A DNA stretch of 64,000 bases from Megascapheus bottae (Eukaryota; Chordata; Mammalia; Rodentia; Geomyidae), in NCBI GenBank assembly GCA_024803745.1, contig JANJXV010000024.1:17865927-17929926 (forward strand), given 5' to 3'. The notes under the pieces were generated by a model that worked only from the letters and a program-made list of their open reading frames with translations, made no database searches and was not told the origin of the DNA. The translations under genes were made by a program, and so were the position numbers. Shown here one piece after another: positions 24,276 to 37,697 of this stretch; the first letter of the stretch is position 1; every line of letters begins with the position of its first letter.

Positions 24276-24400
24276 TCGCGAATAGAGTAACATAGAAAAG
24301 GAGAATCACAATAAATAAAAAGAAAATGAATTAAGAAATGGGACTGAACAATTTAAACCAACATTCTGATTCTGGTTCATTTATTAAGAATAAAGAAGCC

Positions 24401-24636
24401 AGGAGCCAGCTGCTCATACCTGTAATCCTAGCTACTCCGTAGGCTGAGATTTGAGCATCACTATTTGTAGCCAGCCCAGGCAGAAAAGTCCCTGTGAGAC
24501 TCTTATCTCTGATTAACCACTCAAAAGCCATAGGGTCACCATGACGCAAAGTGCTGGCCTTTGGCAGAAGAGCTCAGTGACAGTTGTCAGGCCTCTAGTT
24601 CAAGTCCTATGATTAACAACAACAACAACAACAAAA
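24401..24636 (+). mobile_element. Composite SINE (7SL/B1-like + Geo) with (AAC)n tail
   Basis: The head is well preserved ('gctcatacctgtaatcctag', 'agccagcccaggcagaaaag', 'tgagactcttatctctgatt'). The Geo half follows ('agaagagctcagtgacag', 'tagttcaagtcctatgatt'), and the tail has become (AAC)n. Confidence 0.87.
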
Positions 24637-27629
24637 TGGTTAGGATAAAGGCACTAGAAACATTGGACTAGATTCTCAAAAAACAGCAAAGATTAGAGAT
24701 GACATGGGTGGCTGTCAAAGTGAGGATCTCTAAATCCCATCCTCAGAGTTTTTGATGCTGCAGGTTCTTAAGTAAGGGCAGAGAAATTCCATTTCTAATA
24801 AGCTTCCAGAAAATTCTCATGTTGCTTATTTGGAGACCGAATAATAGGACTATGAGTTTAGAGAGCTGTAAATGTTGTGTGGCTTGATATTACCACGATC
24901 CTATGTCACAGCAGTGCGTTCTCAATTTCTCTAATTATTGCAGTGTGGAGATCACTCCAGCAATGCCCACAGATCTCTACTACTAAGATGCCCTTTGTTC
25001 TTGTCTCCTCTCCAGCTCAGAACTTTCTTAGTCACTGATGTAATTTGGGGTGTAAAAGTCCTTTCTTATTTCTGTCCTTATGTCCACACAGAAGTTTTAG
25101 ACCTGGCTCTGCTTTTCTCTACTCTGGTCACTTCTAGCTCTATAATGCTTGCTCTGGTGGAATAAGCTAGTAAGTTTGACCAGTGGCTGTCTTGTAGCTT
25201 CATGAATATGTCTTCAATAAAATAAATTTTCATCTTCTTGAAACTCTAACAGTACCTTCATTGTCTTAAGAGTGCTCTCTTTGTGTGAATAACTTAGGAA
25301 AACCTTTCAATCTTTCTAACATAGAAATTCCAAGAAATAATTATTGGCAGTTTCACTTCATAATCTAGATATGTATTCCATATTTATTATATTACAAAAC
25401 CTAACAGTGATGACAATAGAACTGCATACCTTTGTGTAATTTATCTTTTTTCTACCCTAACAACTGAAGGAAGTTGCTGTAATATTTATGTAGATAGCAT
25501 TTGCTTGTATAAGGGATTATCACTTAATTATTTCTTGTTCCAGCAATAAGATAGCAAGCTACAGGGGTGACATATATGAGTCACTTAAGTCAATTCTGCA
25601 GATTCAATCCTTCGTTGCCAGTTATTTCTCTAGGAGAAAACATGACTATTTCTTGCTTGTGACCCAACGTTTAGACATAAGGATATTTGAGACCATTTTT
25701 TTAAAATCTCAGCAAAGAGAATACATATCTAACTCTTTACCTTCTGTGTTTCTGCTTTGGATGTTACTGTATAGAGATGCAATGATTGGAGTCACAGAAG
25801 TCATCTTGTAACCAGGAGGGAAAAGAGAACTGATTTCATGGGATTCATTCGAAATTCCAATTTCTCTAAGCCACTATGACATCTCTGGTTTTGCTTGATT
25901 TGCATTATTCTTTTATAATATTCTCTTAATTCACTTTAAGCATTTATTTTCTTTAAATATATATTTTGAATTCTAATTGGTCAGTAATAAAAATATATGT
26001 ATACATATATGTGTATATGTATACACACATATATATGTATATGTAATAGAAAAGTGCTTTGGCTAGTTATTTTCTAGGCTTGTTTTTAGTCTTTTCTCTG
26101 TTTTCCCAAAGGAGTAAAATTTGGCCTATGTTTTGATAAGAAAGCAGATAAATGCTTCTTGGCCCAGTGTTTTGAACAATGGTGAGAATAGTCTGACTTT
26201 CTTAAGTCCTAATTAGTCTCACCTGGTTCACAGCAGAATTGCTAATTGTTTTTCTTTCTTCCCCCTTTTTTAAAATCACTAAGTGCTATGGCAATTACCG
26301 AAATATTATGACACTGCTAGTACAATGTAGGGCAGCTGAAATGCAAAGCACTCTCTGGAGAGGGAAGTAGAGAGCTTTCTCCTGAGCTGGTTCTGAACTT
26401 CCTGACCTATGTGACACAGGGGGACAAGGAGGTCAAGTAGAACTCAGATCCCTGTTTCCAGTGTCCCCCCCCCCTTCCCCATCATCAACCTATCACTCTA
26501 GTTTTAGGGCATTTTTGTCTCTGGAGATATCCCTTCACACATAATGTGGCTCAGAACATCTCTAATGATCTTTGCCAACATTATTGAACAAAAGGTGAGT
26601 TCTTTTTAGCTAAGTGCCATTCCTTCACGGGGGATAAGGGGGGGGCTGGTTTATTAGGCACTTCATTTCATTTCTCTTCAGTGTTGTTTTCAAGCTAGAC
26701 ATTATTCTTGTTTCTCCTTTGGATTTAGAAGTTATGTGAGGAGTGTAGTGTCTGTGGGAGTAGGATGATTCAAATGTCTACACTAGTCTCTATAGCAGAT
26801 GAGGGAAAAGGAGAATCATAATTTATTCAGGTTAACCCTTTGTGGCTATGCCAAATGACTCAGTTCTTCTAGGTCAGGTGCTCATATCATAGAAAGCCAA
26901 GAACAGGCGATCCCCTCTGATTTTTAAGAAAGCCTGGAGTGTAAGCCAATTGGGGAGTTGTGTAGTTTTGGAGATTAGTACTTCGGCGCTAGGGGAAAAC
27001 AGTATGATTTTTCTATTTATAACAACATTGGGGCCATAGCAGTAATGGTGTACTGTATATTGTGTCCTCCCTTCACTAACTCTGAGCCAGCTACCTTTGG
27101 GAAGAAGGCCAAAATCCCTCCATACCTCTATCATCAAAGGAATAAATTAGTCATCTTGTTACACTGCTAATTTTGAATTTCCATCTTGGAGCATGCATAC
27201 TTGGGAGCTACTGTGATGAATGAGTTTTAGAACTGAACTCCTTTGTTTTAAAAAAAATCTGTGATTCTAAAATCAACATGGGTCCTTGAGATTACTTAAT
27301 GTCTTTTTTTTAGTGCAAACTCAATATAGATGATGATTTGGGTGTGATGGTTATATTCCCTTCTCCTTCTGAGTATCTTTGGAAATGAGGGAGATTCAAT
27401 GGGAAAAGATGGAATGTGAAATTGAAAGGGACATCTAAGGATAACTGGGACATGTTTATGTCAAGTAGGGGCAGGTACAGGCTTATAGGTTGTGGGGTGC
27501 TTTCAAAGAGAAGCAGAGGTAGTTTGAGCAGTACTCAGTAATTTGGAGTGACCACTCAGAAGCATTTTATATCATCTCACCAAGTAGGTTGTGATTGGCA
27601 AGTAAAACATGTTTCATGACAGTCACTCA
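24637..27629. other. Longest early stretch without assigned repeats
   Basis: About 3 kb with no recognised gene. It contains an AT/GT-rich palindromic patch at 25985-26046 and a C-run at 26466-26474. The 87-codon minus-strand frame at 26874-27137 has no domain. Confidence 0.45.
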
Positions 27630-28060
27630 TCAATCTGCATGTGTGTGTTGGTGAGCTTTCTATCCCTAGAACAAATTGCTGAGATAAATCAACCTGTAGA
27701 AAGAAAAGGTTTATTTTGGTTCACAGCTGTCCTTTAAGTCTGTGATCGATTGATCCTGTTGCTTTGGTCCTGTGTCACGTTAGTAAATAGTACATCATAG
27801 AACTGAGCCTGAGGTGAAGCAAAGTCATTCAACTCATGACCAGGATAGGACAGTGATAGGACAGGATGGGACCTGCCAACCTCAAGGACATGTCCTTCAA
27901 GGAATACCTAAAGTTTCATCACTCTCCATTGCATACTTAGCCTCCACTTTAATTTAGATTGCGGTTAATGGAAAGATGAGATTAATCTACCTTGCGGGAA
28001 ATCCTGAGACAATGAAATCTACCTATTTTTGTTCTCATAATTCAGGGCTGTTAAGTGACT
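27630..28060. repeat. Probable ancient dispersed repeat, family unassigned
   Basis: 'aaattgctgagataaatcaa', 'aggtttattttggttcacag', 'gaccaggataggac' and 'gacatgtccttcaaggaat' follow the order of a repeat common in mammalian genomes, probably from an LTR retrotransposon. I cannot name the family from sequence alone. Confidence 0.4.
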
Positions 28061-29916
28061 ATTGTACAAAACTTTAGCTAACACAATGTAAGATAGAAGT
28101 AAAACCTCTCTCTGTCTGGCCTTCAACCAAACTCATTTACTGAGTTACTCGGCCTGCTAAGTGCCAGTGCTAAGGATGACAGAAAAGACCTTCACTTTTT
28201 TTCATTGTTTTGGAGTGAGTGAGTGTATGTGTGGGGGTGGGGTAGTTATATGAAAGAGATCAAGAACAAATAAAAAAACTGTACGCTCATGTCTATGATA
28301 CATATACCTAGTTAATACAGGGCATTGGCAAAGTGACTAGAATGTTTTTCTGGAGGGAATGAGGAAAGCTATAAAGAAGAGGGCAAAACTATCGAACATA
28401 CCACTGAAATGTTGAAAATGTTGGAAAGCAGTTATGTTGCTTCTGTTGGACTCCCCAGTGACAAGTTGGAACAATTATTTGTAGTGGGAATGAATTTTAC
28501 TGGGACACTGTCTTATTCACTTATTAGCAAATACTGACACAATTAACATCTATTAACATAGTGTCTGTGATGGCTTCCTTGCACTAAAAACAGCTGTACA
28601 GAGGAGACAGAGATTTCATGGGTTGCAAGTATAAAATATTCTCTGTTCCTTTATGCTACCGGCTGTAGTAAAGAAAATGTCTAGTAGAAGGAGTTTCACT
28701 AGGCATCGAAAGGACCTATAACTATGGGAATTGTTTCTATTCCTTAATAAATCAGAGTCATATTCACTGTTGATTTCAATCAGGTCCCCCGAGAATCACT
28801 GAATGTGTGCTAGTGGTAGTTTCATACTGACGAGAAGCTCTTAGTAAGCTTTGTTGCTAAGTATATGGTGACAATAGAAATGCTCCCAGGTTGTCTGCTG
28901 GATAAGCTGTGTTATTCCATAAGGTAGAGAGTGTTCGTGTTGCTTAGATGATCTACAACACACTCCTCCACAAGCTCTGAGAGTTCACTGATGGCATACA
29001 GCTGGTTGTAGGTTCAGTATTTGTGCCACAGAATGACTTCATGGACATACAAGCCCATTGCTTTGCACGTTTGCTCCTGGGAAATGATTTTACATTTTTA
29101 CTTTCCTAAGTTGCGTCCTTTTTATACAATGTTTGTCAAAGATTGATTCTATCCCACAATGAGACTTGAACCCAGCCGATGGCCATTTTGATTCACAACT
29201 TTGATCCATGTAGTGCTGACTGCGTCCATTGTTTCTCTTCTGCTCAGTGCTGGAATAGGGTTGGTGTGGGGCTGCAGCTGAGGACCACATATCCGGCTCC
29301 TGATATTGTGAAGCTGTGTCATTCGTGGTTTCAATGCCTTTGACTGGTATTCTATTTGAGTTAACACAACAACCCTAATGTAGAAAGTATAATTATGTGC
29401 TTGCTTTTGTCCTGAAGCAAACAAAGAGGTGAAGGAATTTGTGCAAGTTCTTGTAGGGATTCTCAGCTATTGCCCAAACCAAAGCATATAGTGTTATTTT
29501 ATAAGCAACTATGCAAATATTTTTGACCTCTTTTTGTAATCATACTTGTGTCTCTCTTATGATTTATATCATTCTACCTTTCATTAACGGCTTTCCTATT
29601 TAAACCCACCCATCCTCCTGCAGCTTCATTACTGATTTTGCTACATTGTTTAATGCTCAGTACCATTTTCTAAACAGAGTATACCCAATGCAAGTTCTTT
29701 TTGTGCCAGCAATATTTTCTATCTTGCATATTTAGACAAAATAATGCCCTGAAATAAATCTTTCATTTACAAATTGAATTTTCTCCCAAATAGATATCAC
29801 AAAATGATTGATAAACATTTTGAAGAATATAAAAAAGAGCAAGGAAATAAATTAACATAGAACTTTTCCTTGTCTTTCTTTTCCACACAGAGTGTTCTGT
29901 TTTACTCTTAATATCT
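28061..29916. other. Non-repetitive DNA
   Basis: No repeat assigned. Two overlapping minus-strand frames at 29090-29424 have no recognisable domain. Confidence 0.4.
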
Positions 29917-29931
29917 CTCCACTATTGTCTT

Positions 29932-30132
29932 GTTTTTTTTTTTTTTTTGCCAGTCCTGGGGACTGAACTCAGGGCCTGAGCACTGTCCTTGGGCTTTACC
30001 TCAAGGTTAGTGCTCTTCCACTTGAGCGACAGCACCAGTTCTGGCTTTTCTATATATGTGGTACCAAGGAATCGAACCCGGGTCTTCGTGCATGCTAGGG
30101 AAGGACTCTAACACTAGGCCAAACTCCCTGCC
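29932..30132 (-). mobile_element. IDL-Geo SINE, antisense
   Basis: A T-run (29932-29948) is the A-tail. Geo and then IDL follow in reverse complement, and the 5' end lies at about 30132. It is flanked by a perfect 15-bp duplication, ctccactattgtctt, at 29917-29931 and 30133-30147. The Geo A-box-like region reads 'tgtcgctcaagtgg', differing from the consensus. Confidence 0.93.
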
Positions 30133-30147
30133 CTCCACTATTGTCTT

Positions 30148-31434
30148 TTGTAATGTAATAATTTCTTCACATAAAACACTATATTTTAGCATTAATTTCT
30201 CAAATTAACAGTCAGATTTATTGAAGCTAAAGGCAACCTGAAAGATGGCCTTATTAACAAATACTTAATTTCACTAATGGGAAACAGAAACGTTACAAAT
30301 GTCACAAACACAATGTAAGAAGAAGCTAGACCTTGGATTTTTGACATGTGTTTATGTGTGTGTATGTGTAAAGTTTCTACTAAGAAACTTAAACATATTT
30401 ATAAAACCCAAATATTCATTTTTATAACTCCTCTTGGTGAACCCTGGTGTGGAGGCAAGCTATGGTTTAAAAATAATTTGACTGGGATGCATAAATACAA
30501 GTCTCACATTTTATCTTAAGTCTACATTAGATTTCACTAGACTTTGCCATTGTCATGCACTCTTAAAATCTTACAAAGTATCTAGGGTAATACAAAAACA
30601 GAATTCCTTTTGCTTGAGAAGAAAGTTCTTTCTATCTGTCTTGCCAACAAATGCTCAGTCAGCATTTTGGGGAACAGAGGGGAAAGGAGACTAGGGATGC
30701 TACATGTTTTGAAATTCAAAGGACTTAGGAGGGCAAGAACTCAGTCACCTCAGAATGATGTCAACAGGATGAATCTAATTCTTTGCTTTCAAGTGCTGGC
30801 ACTGGTCATACCTTTAGGTCAGGAAGTGAAAATATAATTATGCAGTGTTGTGCACCAGGGGTCCGCAGGCAGTCCCACTGGGTCAAAATTCCCATATTAT
30901 TAATTAGAAATCTAAACCAAAGAGTAGGACTTGCCACTTATATATATGTTGTTGTAAGCCCTTTATTGCTAGTAAAAAAACTTTTTACCAAATGGCTACA
31001 ATTTACTTGCCATGTTCTTTTTCTTGATGCTCACTTCCCTTCCCCATCTCATATACTTAGATGTGTATATATAGAAGCTTTCTTTCATCTCAGCACCCAA
31101 CTGCTTCTCGCTGAGCTCCAAGTAGGTACTCCTGTCTATCTGCAATCCACTTCTACTTCCAAGCCACACGTCACGACAACAGTGAGCATGACAGGAAGGG
31201 GGAGGAAAAGGTGGTTAATTCTAAGGAGTGGAAGCTGTGATTTAGACATAAATAGGTTGATAATAAACCCTGGAAGCACCTGCCATTTAGAACAAAGCAA
31301 AGCAAAAAGCAGACAAAGTGGTTAGAATAACCACAGTGTTGACTTCACATCCTTCTAAATGTGAAGAAGTGAAATAATCCCCCTTAATGTAAAAGAATGA
31401 AAACAGATTCCCCTTACGTGACAGAGAGAAAGGG
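30148..31434. other. Non-repetitive DNA with a chance 180-codon frame
   Basis: The plus-strand frame at 30783-31325 is the second longest open frame here. Its translation shows no domain or signal I recognise, and the codon composition resembles AT-rich non-coding DNA. Confidence 0.45.

Positions 31435-31483
<49 letters not shown>
31435..31483. repeat. (GT)n microsatellite
   Basis: About 48 bp of GT with one GC step near the left end. Confidence 0.97.
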
Positions 31484-31485
<2 letters not shown>

Positions 31486-32335
31486 ACAACAGCTTTTATT
31501 TAAGAAACTATAATTGAAAGTTTTGCCTCTCCTCCCTCCTTCCCCACTTCCTCTCCTCCTCTTTCGTTCTTCTTCTTTTAAACAGTGCCTGGCTTTGTCT
31601 TCATTTAATCCATACGCATTGTGCTGGAACTAGAGAAGACCTTGGCTTTCTGTGGCAGCCTTTCTACCCTCTGCAGGGACCTATCACACTGCTATGTCAT
31701 GTCTCCTACTCAATGATCCCCTTTGCTGCCAGTTCTTTTGTTTCTCCAAAGCTTTTCTTTTCTTGTAAAATGATGTTGGCTTTCTAGCCATTTAATTTCA
31801 TTCTAAAACTTTTGCAGTGTGGTTTACTGCCTGTAATTTGCATGACACAGGATGTACATGCACTCTCTCTGATAGAGAGCAGACTGCGATCGACCATGGC
31901 ATTTTCCTGGTACATGGCTATGAATTGCCTAAACTATCATTTTAGAAGCCATGTCATCAATGTGCCTCCTGCCTAGTAAATGATCTTGTTATATGTTCTT
32001 TGCAAAATTCATTATTTTGACTGAAAATTAGAGATGTGAGTGATATTGTGTAGACTTTCATTTTTATTTTTGATAAATTTCATCTTAAGATTTTTTAGAT
32101 ATTAAGATCTCTCAGATTTTAAAAAATCCAACACTGAATACTCTTCAGTGATGGAGGAATCATTTGGTTGCAGATTTCTTGACCATCTGGGTTTTTGTGG
32201 ACATCTGGGGGCAAAGACATTGATTTCTCTTGAGTTTCATCAATGTCCCCTATTCTGAATATTTAACTTAGCACTTCTTTTGTGAAACTCTTAGGGGCAT
32301 CAAATCTGCTTACAATATATTTGACTGGAGAGTTA
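31484..32335. other. Non-repetitive DNA
   Basis: Nothing assigned. Confidence 0.4.
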
Positions 32336-33112
32336 CCAAGAGAATTTTATTTTATTTGTAATTCTTTTAAAATTTTTTTATTTCATTATTGGGGTGATGT
32401 ATAGTGGGGTTGCAGTTCATTCATCAGTAATGGGTACATTACTTCTTGAACATTGTTACCCTTTCCCATGTTTTTCTCTCACTCTCCCTCCTCCACCCCT
32501 CCCACTCATGTTGATTTTCCCTTAACTTCCAGTTTTCAAATACACTAATAAATGTATATACAATATACCAAGTACCAAAGTCAGATACAGTAAAAACATG
32601 AGATAAACCTTAAGGGGAAATGAAGAGGAAAGAAAACACCTTCACATAGTACATTAAGAACAACAATCACAAAAATAAACCTCTTGTTTCCATATCCTGG
32701 AGTTCATTTCACTTAGCCTCATCCTATATGGACATATGTATATAGCTTTTGAGCTATTAGGATCCTCTGTTAGGAGAATACTAAGTGTATACTAATGGTT
32801 ATAAATGAGGGAAAACCATGAAGTCTATGTTTCTTTGGGTCTGGCTTACTTAATATGATTTTTTCCAAGTCCTTCCATTTCTTTACGCATGGGGTGATGT
32901 CATCCTTTCTGAGGGCAGTATAGAATTCCATGGCATAAATATACCACATATTCATGACTCATTCATCTACTGAGGGGTATCTGGATTGGTTCCATATCTT
33001 AGCTCTGGTGAATAATGCTGCAATGAACATAGTTGTACTGGTAGGTTTAGTATCGGTTTGTTTCTGGATATTTAGGTAGATGCCCAGAAGTGGCATTGCT
33101 GGGTCATAGGGG

Positions 33113-34554
33113 AGCTCCTTTTGCAATAGCCTCAAAGAAAATAAAATGCTTAAGAATTAACTTAACTGCGGATGTAAAGGACTTCTGGGATGAAAAAATT
33201 TAAAACCCGAAGAAGAAAATTAAAACAGATCTAAGGAAGTGGAATAACCTCCCATGTTCCTGGATTAGCAATAGTGCTAAAGGCTCTTACAAAACAATGC
33301 AATACCCATCACTATCCCCATTTCAGACTTTAATGAAACAGAAGAGGTAATCCAAAAATTCGCATGGACTAGTAAAAGATCCTGAATAGCAAAAAAAAAA
33401 AATCCTTAGCAGAAAGAACAATGCTGGAGGAATATCAATATCAGCTTTCAAACTCTACTACAAAGCTATAGTAATAAAAACATCTTGGTACTGGCACAAG
33501 AACAGGTTCGAGGACCAATGGAATAGAACTGAAGGCCCAGAAATCAACCCACAGATTTGTGGCCACCTAATGTTTGATAAAGGAGCCACGAATACTGGCT
33601 GGAGGAAAGACAGCCTCTTCAAAAAATGATGCTGGCAGAACTGGCTAACTACATGAAGAAAACTAGAGTGGGATCCTTATCTGTGTCTCTGCACCAGAAT
33701 CAACTCCAGATGGAGTTGCGTTTACCTTGAGGTAAAAGCAGATACTGAAAATTTTACAGGAAGAAATAGGAGACTCACATGGATTCCTTGATACAGGTAG
33801 AAACTTTCTTAATAAAGGTCCAGAAAGAGAACAAATCAGAGTTTGGACAAATGGGACTGCATTAAACTGCAGAGCATCTGTATGGCAAAGGACATAGCCA
33901 GCAAGATAAATAGGAAGCCCGCAGAGTGGGAAAAGATCTTCACTTGCCATACAACACACAAGGGTCTTATATCTAAAATATACCTACAGCTCAAGAAATT
34001 AAATCTTCCAAAACCAAACCCTCAAAGAAATAACTATTCCATTACAAGGTGGGCTAAAGACTTAAAGAGAGACTTCTCTAAAGAGGAGATAAGAATGGCC
34101 CTACAGGGCCAGGAGTTTGGCCTAGTGGTTAAAGTGCTTGCCTAGCATGCATGAAGACTGGAGTTCAATTCCTCGGTACCACATACACAGAGAAAAGCCG
34201 GAAGTGGTGCTGAGGCTCAAGTGGTAGAGCTCTAGCCTTGAGAAAGTCCAAGGGATGCTCAGGCCCTGAGCTCAAGCCCAGGACTGGCAAAAAAAAAAAG
34301 AAAAAAGAATTAAAAAAGAATGGCCTATAGACACATGAAGAAATGCAGAAATGCTTGACATATCTGGCAATAAAAGAAATGCAAATTGAAACAACTCTGA
34401 GATTTCACCTCACCCCAGGTGGAATGGCCATTATCAAGAAATCTAGTAACAACAGGCAGGCACTGGCAGGAATGCAGCCAGAAGGAAGCAGTTCTACATT
34501 GTTGGTGGGAATGTAAACTTGTCTAACCACTCTAGAAAGCAATATGGAGGTCCC
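33113..34554 (+). pseudogene. Inverted L1 ORF2 fragment (truncated pseudogene)
   Basis: It encodes the middle to late part of ORF2, downstream of the polymerase active site. Peptides such as MDKWDCIKLQSICMAKDIAS (33843 onward) and ITRWAKDLKRDFSKEEIRMA are typical of L1 ORF2. It lacks a start and the polymerase motif, has stop codons and frameshifts, and is broken by a SINE. It cannot make a functional protein. Confidence 0.85.
34106..34315 (+). mobile_element. IDL-Geo SINE nested in the inverted L1
   Basis: A full dimer with an A-rich tail. It is flanked by a 10-bp repeat, aagaatggcc, at 34091-34100 and 34316-34325, and the L1 reading frame resumes beyond it. Its 'ggttaaagtgcttgcc' variant matches the copy at 2513, suggesting one subfamily. 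Confidence 0.92.
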
Positions 34555-34704
34555 CCAAGAGAATTTTAAATCTACAAACCATAAAGGGAATGGCATAATA
34601 AATCAAATATACTCACTTTTAAAATTCACTTGAATGCAACAATTACCAATTCATGTCCAGTCTTGTATAATTATTAACCTGACCTGCTTCTATTATGTAT
34701 TTAT

Positions 34705-34915
34705 TTATGGGCAAGTACTTAGATTTGAATTCAGGCCATTGCACTTGATAGACAGGCATTTTACTCCTGAGCCATGTCTGCAGTCTTTTTGTGCTCATTA
34801 GTTTTGAGATGAGGTTATGATTCCTGGCTGAGCATGCATGTGGACTGTTGTCTTTCTATTTTAGGCTCCTTATCATCATAGTTTGGATGATAGGTGTGTG
34901 TTGTAACTTCTGACT
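34705..34915 (-). mobile_element. Ancient ID/B1-type SINE remnant
   Basis: Antisense tRNA-like ('gatttgaattcaggccattg', 'ttttactcctgagccatgtc') followed by B1-like sequence. Diverged; no duplication. Confidence 0.5.
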
Positions 34916-37281
34916 TCTTTGTGTTGAGGTGTACTTTTGTCAGCTTTTTTTGACTAAGTGTCTTGGAAGTACTTAGCCTTCCAGTCTCTTAAAATGGAAC
35001 TAACAAACTTGCGTTATCTGAAAAATAAGCATACTTGGAAATTATGACAAACATAGAATGTTTATATAACATTTTAATTTTCTGCCATGATGTAATATAT
35101 ACTACCTTATGATTACAGTCATTAGGAAAGATATTTAAGAGAAAAGACTAAATATACAATTATCCTAATAAGTCATTTCCTTCTGAGGAAATCTCTGGAT
35201 GTTCTACTTGATTTATAAAGTGATGGGAGATGAATCCATAAACATTATTGAGGTTCATTCTGATAGTCTTGGTGTTGCAGTACTGAAAAATGAAATAAAT
35301 GAGTTATAAAGATGAAAGTCTTGCCAACTTTTCTTCTCAGTATGCTAATGGATCATTTTATTGACCTTCTTTCCCATGAGTGTAATGTACTACTCCTTTT
35401 GTGCCATGATCAGTGACAACAGGGTCAAATCAACTTATATGGATCTGTATTTTTGCAGGTTTGACTATTTCCCCTTTTTACTTCATTATCTCATCTCTGT
35501 ATATGTAAAAAAACTGAAACAGGGGGTAAAGTTTCTGAATGTCTCCAACTATTTTAGAGATATGTCTGAAAAATAAAGGACCAATTTCTGGAGCACTGTG
35601 TGTAGAGGTATTTATAATTTGCCTCATCTCTTTCTACCGGTAATCTCTATCTCATTTCCTAATATGCTTTCCATACATCATATTTTTCTTTCTTTGCAGG
35701 AGGGTTGTGATTGCATTACATGGATTTGTCTTGTATTCAGCAGCCAATGATTAGAGCGTGTGTGAAGCATGCCATCAGAGGTGGCTCTCAGTGACTGTTG
35801 AGGACTTGATGAATAAGTTACGCCCCAGGCTCCTGAGGAGTGGAATAGTGGAAGGTTGATACCCTGGAAATAACCCCACCACATATAGTAGTCCAAAGGA
35901 GTAGTTACGTGTGACATGATGTGGAAGCAGATGAAGAGAATGCTTGCCCCATCTGAAGGTGCCAAGGAGGCTACTTTCTATCTTAGGTAGAGGACAAGTA
36001 GGCAGCCCATTCCATTTGTACCTGAGGTGTTAGCACAACACCACTGAGCATATAGTTTGCTGATCTGTTAAAATTATGTATTTTCATTAACATTCCATAA
36101 GAGAAAAGATTCAACTGTTCCTGCCAAAGTGACATTCATTTAAACGATAGTTTTAAACAATCCTGAGAAATCTGTTTCACTAAAAGCAACAATAGTGCAG
36201 AGGTGCTAGAATGACCATACAGGGTATGAATTAAGGCTAGGTAAGCACAGTTCCTTTCTTGGTGCCCATGGTGAAAATAAGGAAACTCATTAATGAGGCT
36301 GTGCTTTCTCAGCTATCTAACCACTGATCACTTTTTTAAAAAGCAGTTGGTGTATGATTTCTTTCTGAAAATTCTCCGTAAATGATTTGGAATTCTAGCA
36401 TATGAGTCACATGCTAGGATATCCAGTGGCTTTGTGTAACTGAGCTTGATAAGTTCAGTTGCAGTTGCCTTTCCCAGCTAGTAAATAGGTAATATTGGAA
36501 GTGCTGTTTTTAAATCTCTTTTTCAAAAGGAATTATAGATCAAAGAACTCTCTATTAAGTGTATGAGAGCATTGTTCTGAACTGAAAGCTCCAATGTCTG
36601 TGAGGGACCTCTGAGTGTCTAAATATTCATGGCCTTGACTTTGCCTGCAAAGTACTTTGATAGAACTTTTATCATTGAACATACAAAAACTGAGATGTTT
36701 TGAAAACTGTAAGCATATCCTACTTACTATTAGCTGATTTTCATGGCTTGGCTTAGCAACATTTTGGTATTAAATTATTTGATTTGAGTTCTGATAACTT
36801 CTGATATACCAATATTTCAAAGGCATTGCTTTTCTACTGTTTAGCTAGCAGTTGGGACTTGTTAAATCATTGGTTTTCTTTGACTTTTCCAACAACCAGC
36901 AGTTTTAAATGATCAAATATTTCAAATCTAGAATATTGAGGAAGTTCTCCAATGAGTACTGAAGAGTAAGCTTTCATCACTCACTGACAGTTTTCCAGAA
37001 CTTTCCAATTCTTGCTAAATCTCTGCTTTGTTGTCTTTCTCCTTTGGCTTTTAGGTGCATGAATTTCCTTTTGTGCTAGGCCTTTATATATGCCACAGTA
37101 GATTTTATAATTTGCCCTGTCATGTCCTATGTGAACAAGAATTCTATTATCAACACTCCTATAGATGAAGTGGTGCTTTGACCCATTTTTTTGTGAATAG
37201 CAGTTTCCATAACATTGTCTCTAACAAGTAATTAAAGTAATAATGACATATCAAAGTTAAAAATACCCAATTAAATAATCA
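34916..37281. other. Non-repetitive DNA
   Basis: About 2.4 kb without an assigned element or gene. The frames at 35361-35576 (plus) and 35678-35965 (minus) lack domains. Confidence 0.45.
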
Positions 37282-37697
37282 GTAGAGACCTTGGGCTCTC
37301 CTAGCAGAGATTTGCAATAGAGCAAAACCTTGATACAAAAGGCCATATAGTAGGACGCTAAATGAAAGGATCTCTAGGATATAGAAACATAAGCCATATA
37401 GTGAATGATTGTTGTTCTTAAGGTACTATGTTATCTCTCATCTCTTTTGCTGTCCCTTGGTTATCTCATATTGTTACACTATCTCACTTTGTTATCTGAT
37501 ATATTGGATATATTTGTATTTGGTTATTTGAAAATGGATAGGGAAGGGGGGAAAACAAGATGAGAGGTGGGGGTGGGGGAGGGAAATGGGGACCAAAACA
37601 TGTGAAAGGGTATCAATGTATGGGAATTAATGCACCATCTATCTGGCAAATATCATGTAACCCTTCTATTAATTACAATAAAAATATATGAAAAAAA
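37282..37697 (+). mobile_element. L1 3'UTR, 5'-truncated
   Basis: Sense 3'UTR from 'agaccttgggctctcctagc' to 'cttctattaattacaataaa' and an A-tail, nearly collinear with 15750-16165. A polypurine G-run lies at 37545-37590. Possible but imperfect duplications flank it (around 37252 and 37710), so insertion is not very recent. Confidence 0.88.

Larger units (their letters stand above)
32350..34554 (-). mobile_element. 5'-inverted (twin-primed) L1 insertion
   Basis: One insertion with two oppositely oriented halves, flanked by a perfect 14-bp duplication, ccaagagaatttta, at 32336-32349 and 34555-34568. The half at 32350-33112 is the antisense L1 3' end: tail, 3'UTR and ORF2 C-terminus (peptide MWYIYAMEFYTALRKDDITP). 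The half at 33113-34554 is sense ORF2 and stops at 'caatatggaggtccccc'. The antisense half starts at 'gagctcccctatgaccc', only slightly downstream in L1 order. That layout is the signature of twin priming. An IDL-Geo copy is nested at 34106. Confidence 0.92.

Noticed and set aside
30783..31325. 180-codon plus-strand open frame
   Set aside because: No domain, signal or splice context was recognised. Its length is compatible with chance among 64 kb of six-frame sequence.
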